DNA of 64,000 nucleotides, taken from positions 1 through 64,000 of the forward strand of contig CALFVL010000052.1 of assembly GCA_937928425.1 (NCBI GenBank). The letters are read 5' to 3'. Below, piece after piece: positions 29,161 to 37,254 of this stretch; the stretch's first letter is position 1, and every line of letters begins with the position of its first letter. Source of the DNA: an uncultured Verrucomicrobiales bacterium (GTDB taxonomy: Bacteria; Verrucomicrobiota; Verrucomicrobiia; Verrucomicrobiales; Akkermansiaceae). A program made the translations under genes and the position numbers. A model generated the notes under the pieces. The model saw nothing but the letters and a program-made list of their open reading frames with translations. It was not told the origin of the DNA and did no database searches.

Positions 29161-31093
29161 TTCCGAGACGTTTGATGATTCTTTGAGCAGTGATATTGAT
29201 GCTCAGCGAGATGGAGAAAAGGACGAGACCCACCAAGAAAAGCGCACGATAGTGTAAGGTGCCCTCTCCCACTTCTGGCATCTCTTGAGCGATGATCCCC
29301 GTCATGGTGTGGGTGGGCTGCATCATGAGTCCTAAGCCCTGCCCCCAGTCTGGCATGGAGATGCGATTCCCGGCGACGAGGAGGACCACCATCGTCTCTC
29401 CGATCACTCGCCCTAGACCTAAGAGAACAGCTGCGAGGATACCTGAAATCGCAGTCGGCACGATGACTCGGGTGACCGTCTGGAGCTTTGATGCACCTAG
29501 GGCCAGCGAGGCCTCGGTGTAGGCACGGGGGACGTTATTTAGAGCATCTTCACAGAGAGTAAAGATCGTAGGGACGGCCATGAGGGCGAGGAGCAGCCCT
29601 GCATTAAAGGCATTAAGGCGGTCTTTAATTTGGAGAAATTCTGGCACCCAGGCGGCTTGACTCCAGTCTTGGAGGTGCTGACCCAGAACCATGATACCGA
29701 AGAAACCGAGGACGATAGAAGGAATGGCCTGAATCATCTCGATCGAGGGCTTAATCAAGTTCTGCTCCCTTAAAGTGGCGAGACGATTCACGTAAATGGC
29801 AGCACCAATCGAGAGGGGCACGGCAAAGAAAAGGGCAATGCAAGAAATCACGACGGACCCGGTGAGTAAGGGAAGGAGGCCGTAGACGTTAGTCCATGAG
29901 CTATTGGTAATCCAGTCTCGGCCAAAAAAGAACTTAGCCACCGACTCGAAAAATCCCACATCTTTATCAAATTCCCAGTCCTGTGCTTTCTCGAGGCTAC
30001 GATCGACATTATCTAAGAAGCGCTCTTGGCCGTTTTTAATTTGAGCGATGAGCTGCGCGGCCTTATCGGACTCTAGTTGTGCTGGGAGCTTCGCTATTCC
30101 GACCGCGAGTTTCGTGCGCATCTTAGCAACTGCTTGTCGGTGGGCCTCCTTCGCCTCCTCTAGAGGCTGGACTCTCTCTCCAAAGGGAAACTCGTCCTGA
30201 ATGACAATTTTTTCAGCCTCTTCCAGAGCTGCCGCCTTATCCTCTCCTTCCATTTTGGTGGCTCCTGCAAGGAGGGCTTCTTTACGAGCACGGGCTGACT
30301 GCCCCGCCTCCGCATCTTCCGCGATTTTTGCAGTAATTGCCACGAGTTTAGAGCGGAGGTCTTTAAGCTCCGTTCCAGCAGCGGCGATTTCACCCTTCGC
30401 CTCTGTAAAGGAGTGCATCCCCTCTTTCTGGACCTGGATAGCCTCCGCCACGAAGTCAGGCGTTTCTTCCTCTACGGGATCATAAGTCTGGGCCGCGAGG
30501 AGGAGTTTTTCCCAAGTGTCATCATGCCCTTCTAGACGGCCAAAGGAGTCGATACTCTGCCGAGAAACACTCGCAGTGAGGTCTTTTAAAAATGTCCGGT
30601 AAGCTCCCTCAGCCTCCGCAATGGCTGCTTCATCTTCTTCATCACGAGCGTCTTCGAGCACCTCGGCCAAGTCTTCTCCCTCGTCCTCGATCTCGCCTAA
30701 AAGAGCATCCCATGAGTCCTTAATCCCCCGCTCTTTCGTATAGCGAGCATCGTATTCCGCGAAGTATGCTTGATTAGTAAAACTGACGAATTCTTGGTAG
30801 CCATCTGCCTGCTCCATCAGGTGGCCTACGTATTCTTGACCAGATTTGCGATAGACTTGGAGCCCTTCATGATGACTCGGGAAAAATCTGAACGCCTCCA
30901 ACATGAGAAAGAAGCAAATGAGAAAGAGGACGACGATGGAAATGCCGGCGTTTCCACCAAAAAAACCTTTGATCCAGCTCTGCTTATCCAGCCCGAGAAT
31001 ACGTCTCCCTTGTCTTTGAAAGTGTTTTGCCATCGAAGTGGAGTGATTTGCCTGAACGGAGTTCTGGACAGGAGTAGAATTAAAAAGGCGCAT
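29153..31093 (-). CDS. pstC: Phosphate ABC transporter permease PstC with a large coiled-coil insertion
   Basis: C-terminal half typical (IEMIQAIPSIVLGFFGI, ASLALGASKLQTVTRVIVPTAISG, GETMVVLLVAGN). About 300 charged, helical residues lie between TM1 and the permease core. Confidence 0.92.
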   Translation of the reverse strand: MRLFNSTPVQNSVQANHSTSMAKHFQRQGRRILGLDKQSWIKGFFGGNAGISIVVLFLICFFLMLEAFRFFPSHHEGLQVYRKSGQEYVGHLMEQADGYQEFVSFTNQAYFAEYDARYTKERGIKDSWDALLGEIEDEGEDLAEVLEDARDEEDEAAIAEAEGAYRTFLKDLTASVSRQSIDSFGRLEGHDDTWEKLLLAAQTYDPVEEETPDFVAEAIQVQKEGMHSFTEAKGEIAAAGTELKDLRSKLVAITAKIAEDAEAGQSARARKEALLAGATKMEGEDKAAALEEAEKIVIQDEFPFGERVQPLEEAKEAHRQAVAKMRTKLAVGIAKLPAQLESDKAAQLIAQIKNGQERFLDNVDRSLEKAQDWEFDKDVGFFESVAKFFFGRDWITNSSWTNVYGLLPLLTGSVVISCIALFFAVPLSIGAAIYVNRLATLREQNLIKPSIEMIQAIPSIVLGFFGIMVLGQHLQDWSQAAWVPEFLQIKDRLNAFNAGLLLALMAVPTIFTLCEDALNNVPRAYTEASLALGASKLQTVTRVIVPTAISGILAAVLLGLGRVIGETMVVLLVAGNRISMPDWGQGLGLMMQPTHTMTGIIAQEMPEVGEGTLHYRALFLVGLVLFSISLSINITAQRIIKRLGNV

Positions 31094-31113
31094 CTGCGTT
31101 TTGCAGATACGCC
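31087..31113 (-). terminator. Intrinsic terminator-like hairpin between pstS and pstC
   Basis: Minus strand GGCG-t-ATCTGC-AAAAC-GCAGAT-g-CGCC then TTTTTAATT; overlaps the annotated pstC ATG. Confidence 0.65.
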
Positions 31114-31116
31114 CTG

Positions 31117-31134
31117 TGTGACGTTTTTGTCACA
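31117..31134. promoter_or_regulatory. Pho-box-like palindrome, copy 2
   Basis: TGTGAC-GTTTTT-GTCACA in the pstS-pstC intergenic region. Confidence 0.5.
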
Positions 31135-31177
31135 AACTCTCTAACCCCCTTATTATAAGGGGATTTGAACAAGGGAC

Positions 31178-31978
31178 TTAGTCCACTGGGATGAAGCCAA
31201 CGGCCTCGACCACTTTCTTTGCTTCATCAGACTGAATCGCCCAGTCGAGGAATTTTTTGGCCTCCCCACTCGGCTCTCCCACGGTGTAGTAGTAAAGTTT
31301 ACGGGAGAGGGGGTATTCTGCTTTCTTCTTCGGCTTCGGGGAAACTCCCTCTACCTTCACGGCGCGTAGACCCTCTTTCCCAGCGTAGGCTAGGCCAACA
31401 TAGCCGATGCCGTTGACATTTCCCGCTACTTCAGTCGCGATTTGCTCATTTCCCGCGAGCTTCTGGGTCTTTTGTCCGTAGTCGCGCTTGGCCATCCCAA
31501 GTTTCTGGAAGGTCTTATATGTGCCAGATGCGGTGTTACGGGTGTAGACGGAAATCTCCCCGTCTTTCCCACCCACTTCACTCCAGTTCTTTATGTCTCC
31601 AGTGAAAATCCCCTCGACCTGCTTTAAAGTCAGATTACGCACTCCATTCTCTTTATTAGTCACCACTGCGATCATGTCCCAGCCTGCCACGTGCTCTACG
31701 AGCTTTTGCCCCTTAGCTACGAATTTGTTTTTCTCAGTGTCTTTGACATCACGACTAGACATTCCGATCTGAGCAGTCCCGGACTCCAGAGCAGTGAAGG
31801 CTTGAGAAGATCCCTCAGCCGCGATTTCAAAGTCCGTCTTATTCCCTGCAGCGAGGTAGGCATCCTTAAGTTGTGGCACCATCTTGGCACCCAGAGTATC
31901 AGACCCCTTAATCACTAATTTCTCAGCAAAAGCGGCTCCAGTCATCAGCGCCCCGAGGGCAAGTGCAGTGTATTTCAT
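31178..31978 (-). CDS. pstS: Phosphate-binding protein PstS
   Basis: LVIKGSDTLGAKMVPQL, EGSSQAFTALESGTAQIGMSSRDVK, NTASGTYKTF. Confidence 0.93.
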   Translation of the reverse strand: MKYTALALGALMTGAAFAEKLVIKGSDTLGAKMVPQLKDAYLAAGNKTDFEIAAEGSSQAFTALESGTAQIGMSSRDVKDTEKNKFVAKGQKLVEHVAGWDMIAVVTNKENGVRNLTLKQVEGIFTGDIKNWSEVGGKDGEISVYTRNTASGTYKTFQKLGMAKRDYGQKTQKLAGNEQIATEVAGNVNGIGYVGLAYAGKEGLRAVKVEGVSPKPKKKAEYPLSRKLYYYTVGEPSGEAKKFLDWAIQSDEAKKVVEAVGFIPVD

Positions 31979-32073
31979 TATTCTGTTTTAGTTTTGATCA
32001 CGTCCCAGAAGATGCTTCTTCCAGAACGATGGGGCCAAATTAGGCACCTTCTTCCCCACCACGAACCCATCTT

Positions 32074-32093
32074 CTGTGACCCTTTTGTCACAG
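32074..32093. promoter_or_regulatory. Pho-box-like palindrome, copy 1, upstream of pstS
   Basis: CTGTGAC-CCTTTT-GTCACAG, about 96-115 nt upstream of the pstS start. Confidence 0.55.
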
Positions 32094-32178
32094 TGAAAAG
32101 TGGCACGGTCTAAGAACCTGCCCCTTCTGGAAAGATCTTACGGGTCGCCTTGGAAAAAAACCACGTTAGGATCCGTCC

Positions 32179-32976
32179 ATGTTCATTTTCCAAACGACTG
32201 GAAGTCTCCTCCTCAGCTTCATTAGCTACCTCGGGCAGCTGGGCCTACTAGTCGGCGAGATTCTCACCTCAGTCACGAGAGGGCAAAAACGCTGGCGACA
32301 AATGTGGGCGCAAGTCGCAGAAATCGGGGCGCGTTCTCAAGTCGTCGTCTGCGTCACGGGAGCATTCACTGGGGCGGTTCTGGCGGCACAAACTCTCTTC
32401 CAGTTTAAGCTCTTCGGGCTAGAGACAGCCACTGGAGGGCTAGTATCGGTGGCCATGCTTCGTGAACTAGGCCCCTCCATCACCGGACTCATGCTTGCAG
32501 GGCGCGTCGGCTCTGCGATGGCCGCAGAAATTGGCACGATGAAAGTGACGGAGCAGATTGATGCCCTGCGCTCCATGGCCGTGCATCCCGTAGACTACCT
32601 AGTCACCCCGCGTGTCCTTGCGATGATTATTTCAATCCCACTTCTCATCGCGGAATCAGCCGCCTTAGGGATGATCGCATCCTATGTGGTGGGAGTAGGG
32701 GTTTTTAAAGTCGAATCCGCCTACTGGATCGCGAATACCCAGACCTACGTGGATCTTTCAGATGTCACGATCGCTCTTATCAAGGGGCTCTCCTTTGGCG
32801 TTCTCATCGTCATCATCTCCTGTGACCGTGGCCTCAAAGCCAGCAACGGAGCCGTCGGGGTAGGGAGAGGCACCACTGAAGCGATGGTCTATTCCTCCCT
32901 CGCCATTCTTGTGGTAAATTTCTTCCTCACTCTCGTAATGCAAATCATCTTCCCGGCGACCCTCTTCTCAAGCTAA
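32179..32976 (+). CDS. mlaE: MlaE-family lipid ABC transporter permease
   Basis: VAMLRELGPSITGLMLAGRVGSAMAAEIGTMKVTEQIDALRSMAVHPVDYLVTPR. Confidence 0.93.
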   Translation: MFIFQTTGSLLLSFISYLGQLGLLVGEILTSVTRGQKRWRQMWAQVAEIGARSQVVVCVTGAFTGAVLAAQTLFQFKLFGLETATGGLVSVAMLRELGPSITGLMLAGRVGSAMAAEIGTMKVTEQIDALRSMAVHPVDYLVTPRVLAMIISIPLLIAESAALGMIASYVVGVGVFKVESAYWIANTQTYVDLSDVTIALIKGLSFGVLIVIISCDRGLKASNGAVGVGRGTTEAMVYSSLAILVVNFFLTLVMQIIFPATLFSS

Positions 32977-32997
32977 GAAATGGTTAGGTCAGGCGAT

Positions 32998-34182
32998 CTA
33001 CTTCTGGAGATAGACCCACACCGAGCCAGTCCGCTTCTCATTCATGAACTCACGGCGCTTATCACCCATTTGAACCAGCTTTTCTTGGATCGCCTTCACC
33101 TCGTCAAGAGAAGGTTGTGTGAGGAGAGTTTTTCGCAGCTCATTAAACTCAGCTTCAACCTTACGGACTCCTTCTTTCGCCTCCTGACGTGACATTCCCT
33201 CAGGAGCAGAAAGAACCACACTCCGGTCTCCCATAACGACATCAAGCTTACCATCCTCATTCAAGTCCTCTACCCAAACTCGGGTGGAGTCACCAGGACT
33301 AGGCGCTTCATCACTCCAGCGTTCTGCCTTCCCAAAAGGAAAATTAACCAGTGGCTGAGACCCGCCGAACACGATTTCCTTCCCCTCACCTGATAGATTC
33401 TCCACCATCACCACACCCCCCTGCACAGAGCCACTCACCAAGTCTAAATCACCATCCTGATCCCAATCTACAAAGAAAGGGTCACTATGCTGCCCCGTAA
33501 TGAGAGGCTTATCCCCACGCATGATTTTCTCGCTCTCTGGAGAAAACTTCCCTTCGCCCTCACCACGGAAAAGATAATAACTTCCTTCAAAATTACCCAC
33601 CACGAGATCGAGATCCCCATCCGCATCGAAATCCACCGCCGTGGGCCGTGTGCAGATTCTCTCCCGCTGTGGGGTAGTTCCACTCACAACGGGTTTAATG
33701 ATCAAATTTTCATTATCAGTTCCTTTCAGGACTTGTGGTTTTTTGAAAATCCCCCCTCCCTCTCCCCAGAGAACTTGGAACAGCCCCGCCATCTCATCTA
33801 GGCCCTCGCCCGAATAAGACCCTGAAAGGAGATCGACATGCCCGTCGCCATTAAGATCCACGACCTGTGGAGTCGAGCTCGTGCATCACCAAACACCCGG
33901 GATTTTCACCACCTCGCCACCCGCTTCCAGAGGCTTCCCCTCCGCAAATTTACCTTCTCCCTTTCCTTTATAAACCATCACCTTTCCCTCCATAAATTGC
34001 CCAACTAACAAATCCTTTACCCCATCCCCATCTAGATCATAAAGAGCAGGAGCCGCATAACCTGGAGACTCCAGCTCGATCACGGCCTCTCCTCCCTTCA
34101 ACTGATAAGGTTTTTCAAAGTCCACCGCTCCAGAACTGAGCGGAACTAAGGCTGCCACAACATAAGGAAATTTTTTCATCAC
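32998..34182 (-). CDS. Candidate selenoprotein: secreted FG-GAP/VCBS repeat protein with one in-frame UGA (33888-33886)
   Basis: ORFs 33886..34182 and 32998..33861 are the same frame, separated by a single TGA. Continuous reading: ...EGKPLEAGGEVVKIPGVW-U-CTSSTPQVVDLNGDGHVDLLSGSYSGEG.... FG-GAP repeats lie on both sides of the UGA, and a SECIS-like hairpin lies directly downstream. Confidence 0.85.
33855..33874 (-). promoter_or_regulatory. Candidate bacterial SECIS element (FG-GAP gene)
   Basis: mRNA UGA-UGCACGAGCUC-GA(C)UCCAC-AGGUC-GUGGAUC: 7 bp with one bulged C, loop AGGUC with G at position 2, loop begins 19 nt after UGA. Confidence 0.75.
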
Positions 34183-34299
34183 TTCAATAAGCGCACAGCG
34201 ATTCCCATTTTGTCAAATTTTCTCTCTGATGACTCAAATTGCATTAGTCTTGCGGCAGCCCGCTCAGGCCGTTATGTCGCTCCTTGAAATAACTTCGCC

Positions 34300-35388
34300 A
34301 TGGAAAACGCCAGCAGCCCAAATCTTTCCTCGCTCGACTTTGCGAGCTCCCCAATTAACCAAGCACTCTCCTCAGAGAAAAAGATCGAGCACTACCGCCA
34401 GATGTGCCAAATCCGCCGCTTCGAACAGGCTGCCCTGAAAAACTACTCAAAGAAAGGCACCATGGGAGGCTTCCTCCACCTCTACATCGGTCAAGAATCC
34501 CTCGCCGTAGGCGCCTCCTCACTCATGGGAGAACATGACCACATGATCACCGCCTACCGCTGCCACGCTCACGCCCTCGCGGTGGGTATGGGCATGAATG
34601 AATGCATGGCAGAACTCTACGGTAAAGCCACTGGCTGCTCGAAGGGTAAAGGAGGCTCCATGCACTTCTTCGCCCCTGACAAAAACTTCTGGGGTGGTCA
34701 TGGCATCGTCGCAGGTCAGACCCCCCTTGGCCTTGGCCTCGGCTACGGCTTAAAGTATAACAACCTTCACGGATCAGCCCTCTGCTTCCTCGGAGATGGT
34801 GCTGTGAACCAAGGAGCCTTCCATGAGTCCCTTAACATCGCGGCCCTCTTCGGCATCCCCGTCGTCTACGTCATCGAGAATAACGGCTACTCCATGGGAA
34901 CCTCACAAAAACGCTCTAGCGCCTATAAAGACTGCCTCGCCCAACGCGCTGACGCCTATGACATGGACTGGGACGTCGTAAACGGAGAAGACTTCTACGA
35001 AGTCCGCGCCAAGATGAACATCGCCATGGAACGCGCCCGTAAGGAATATAAACCTACCGTTCTTGAGATTAACACCTACCGCTACTACGGACACTCCGTC
35101 GCTGATGCCAACCACAAAAAATACCGCTCTCCAGAAGAGATCGAGAAATACAAGCGCGACCACGACCCCATTAACCTCTGGAAACAACGCCTCTTGAGTG
35201 AAGGAGTCCTCACTGAGGAAAGTGCAAAAGAAATAGACAGCGCCGCGAAAAAAGAAGCCGCAGCTTCCGTCACCTTTGCCGAAGACTCCCCTGCTCCCAC
35301 CATCGACGACATCACGAAAGACGTCTATTGGGAAACTGATAATGATACCGAGGCCTCCAAAATCGGCCGCCACTTTTTCAACGATTAA
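34300..35388 (+). CDS. pdhA: Pyruvate dehydrogenase E1 alpha subunit
   Basis: MCQIRRFEQAA, GKGGSMH, FLGDGAVNQGAFHESLN, ENNGYSMGTS. Confidence 0.95.
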   Translation: MENASSPNLSSLDFASSPINQALSSEKKIEHYRQMCQIRRFEQAALKNYSKKGTMGGFLHLYIGQESLAVGASSLMGEHDHMITAYRCHAHALAVGMGMNECMAELYGKATGCSKGKGGSMHFFAPDKNFWGGHGIVAGQTPLGLGLGYGLKYNNLHGSALCFLGDGAVNQGAFHESLNIAALFGIPVVYVIENNGYSMGTSQKRSSAYKDCLAQRADAYDMDWDVVNGEDFYEVRAKMNIAMERARKEYKPTVLEINTYRYYGHSVADANHKKYRSPEEIEKYKRDHDPINLWKQRLLSEGVLTEESAKEIDSAAKKEAAASVTFAEDSPAPTIDDITKDVYWETDNDTEASKIGRHFFND

Positions 35389-35409
35389 TTTTTAACTCTT
35401 TCTACCACC

Positions 35410-36393
35410 ATGCGCGAAATCGAATACCGAGACGCCCTCAACGAAGCCTTCGATGAGGAACTTGCCCGCGATCAAAACGTCGTCCTCATGGGCGAAGAGG
35501 TCGCCCAATACAACGGAGCTTATAAAGTCACTAAAGGCCTCTGGGAAAAATGGGGAGATAAACGAGTTGTTGATACCCCCATCTCAGAAGCTGGCTTCAT
35601 CGGCATGGGCATCGGAGCCTCCATGCTCGGCGTCCGTCCCGTCATGGAACTCATGTTCTGGTCCTTCCACAGCGTCGCCTTTGACCAGCTCGTTAATAAC
35701 GCCGCCTGCTGTCGCTACATGTCCGGCGGTCTCATCAATGTCCCCATCGTCATGCGGGGACCTGCCAATGGAGGCACCAACGTCGGAGCCACCCACTCTC
35801 ACACCCCAGAAGGTCTCTTTGCTGCCTTCCCCGGACTGAAAGTCTGCTCCCCAGCTACCCCTGCAGATGCTAAAGGCCTCATGAAAACCGCCATCCGTGA
35901 TAATGACCCCGTCTACGTCATGGAAAACACCACCCTCTACGGAAATCTCGGCCACGTCCCTGACCCCGCCGATGGTGACTTCACCATTCCCCTCGGTAAG
36001 GCTGATATCAAACGTGAAGGCAGTGACATCTCACTCATCGCCCACGGTGCCAGCGTCCTACGCTGCCTAGAAGCCGCAGAAATCCTCCAAAACGAGCACA
36101 ACATCAGTGCCGAAGTCCTAGACCTCCGCTCCATCCGTCCGCTCGACCAAGACGCCATCATCGAATCAGTCAAAAAAACCAACAAAGCCTGCCTCGTCGA
36201 TGAATCGAAACCCTTCTGCGGTGTCTCTGCTCAAATCACCACCCTTATTCAAGAATACGCCTTCGACTACCTAGACGCCCCAATCAAGCGCGTCTGCACC
36301 ATCGATGCGCCCGCCATCTACTCGCCACACGTCGAGCCTGAGCAACTTCCCAATGCCGCACGCATCGTCAAACAAGTCCTTACCATCGCCTAA
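35410..36393 (+). CDS. pdhB: Pyruvate dehydrogenase E1 beta subunit
   Basis: REIEYRDALNEAFDEELARD, GEEVAQYNGAYKVTKGL, TPISEAGFIGMGIG. Confidence 0.95.
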   Translation: MREIEYRDALNEAFDEELARDQNVVLMGEEVAQYNGAYKVTKGLWEKWGDKRVVDTPISEAGFIGMGIGASMLGVRPVMELMFWSFHSVAFDQLVNNAACCRYMSGGLINVPIVMRGPANGGTNVGATHSHTPEGLFAAFPGLKVCSPATPADAKGLMKTAIRDNDPVYVMENTTLYGNLGHVPDPADGDFTIPLGKADIKREGSDISLIAHGASVLRCLEAAEILQNEHNISAEVLDLRSIRPLDQDAIIESVKKTNKACLVDESKPFCGVSAQITTLIQEYAFDYLDAPIKRVCTIDAPAIYSPHVEPEQLPNAARIVKQVLTIA

Positions 36394-36477
36394 AAAGCTC
36401 ATTTTCAAGAAATCCACTCTCGACAAGCCAGCTCAACATCTGATTTCCTAAGCGAAGGTAAAAACAATCACACATTC

Positions 36478-36876
36478 ATGAAAAAACTGATCCCACTTCT
36501 TTTCCTCGGCCTCATTGCAACTCTACTTCCCTCATGCTGTGGCCTTGGTAAGTGTTGTAAAAAAGGTAAGTTCGTCCGTATTGGATGTGAAAATAAGGGA
36601 TACACCACAAAAGAAGTTACCAAATATAAAATCGTAAAACGTACCGTTGACCCCGGAACCAAAGGTGGAGTCCCTTACGAAGTAGAAGATAAAATCGCCT
36701 ACACCGAGACCATCAAGGTGAAGCAAAAATGCGGTGCCTGCGGATCAAAATACTGCCCTAAGCCTGACTGCTGCGGAATCATAAACCCCGGAGTTCTCAA
36801 GCGTGCCACCGGTCAAGGAGGTACAGGAGAACCACACATCGGCACCATCCCCACCATGAAGGTGCTCGCTGAATAA
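36478..36876 (+). CDS. Cys-rich small lipoprotein
   Basis: MKKLIPLLFLGLIATLLPSCCGLGKCCKKGKFVRIGCE...KCGACGSKYCPKPDCCGI; lipobox LPSC. Confidence 0.75.
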   Translation: MKKLIPLLFLGLIATLLPSCCGLGKCCKKGKFVRIGCENKGYTTKEVTKYKIVKRTVDPGTKGGVPYEVEDKIAYTETIKVKQKCGACGSKYCPKPDCCGIINPGVLKRATGQGGTGEPHIGTIPTMKVLAE

Positions 36877-36900
36877 GCCTCCATGAAAACCCTTTCTCAG

Positions 36901-36934
36901 CCCACACGCCTTCTTTCAAGGCTGTGGGTTTTTT
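36901..36934 (+). terminator. Rho-independent terminator
   Basis: CCCACA-c-GCCTT-CTTTC-AAGGC-TGTGGG-TTTTTT. Confidence 0.9.
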
Positions 36935-36960
36935 CATCTCTGAACGTCACCATAGCCAGC

Positions 36961-37248
36961 GTGACCCTCACTACGGGCTTCTTCACCTCATCCTGCCAAT
37001 CATCTCCCCCAGTGACTCGGCCCAGCCTCTCATCTCGCCCCATTAACGTGACTTCTTCATCATCTCATCCCCGTGATTACCAAGGAATGTCTCTTGAAGC
37101 CGCCAAAGCGAAAGCCGAGAACGCACAGCTCCCATGGCGCCTCGTCCGGATCGATGGACAAAGCCGCCCCGTCACCAAAGACTACCGCCCAAACCGCCTC
37201 AACTTCGAAATTACCAAAGGAAAAGTCACCCGCGTGACAAGAGGCTAA
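36961..37248 (+). CDS. Small lipoprotein with I78-like (peptidase inhibitor) C-terminus
   Basis: In frame with ORF 36883..37248. The terminator at 36901-36934 argues for the GTG start at 36961: MTLTTGFFTSSCQSS...SLEAAKAKAENAQLPWRLVRIDGQSRPVTKDYRPNRLNFEITKGKVTRVTRG. Confidence 0.6.
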   Translation: MTLTTGFFTSSCQSSPPVTRPSLSSRPINVTSSSSHPRDYQGMSLEAAKAKAENAQLPWRLVRIDGQSRPVTKDYRPNRLNFEITKGKVTRVTRG

Positions 37249-37254
37249 AGCGGC

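Noticed and set aside
33886-33888. UGA as Trp (genetic code change) or a TGG sequencing error
   Set aside because: UGA ends several genes normally in this window (mazG, rhomboid, DUF3311), and a SECIS-like hairpin follows. A sequencing error cannot be excluded from this sequence alone.
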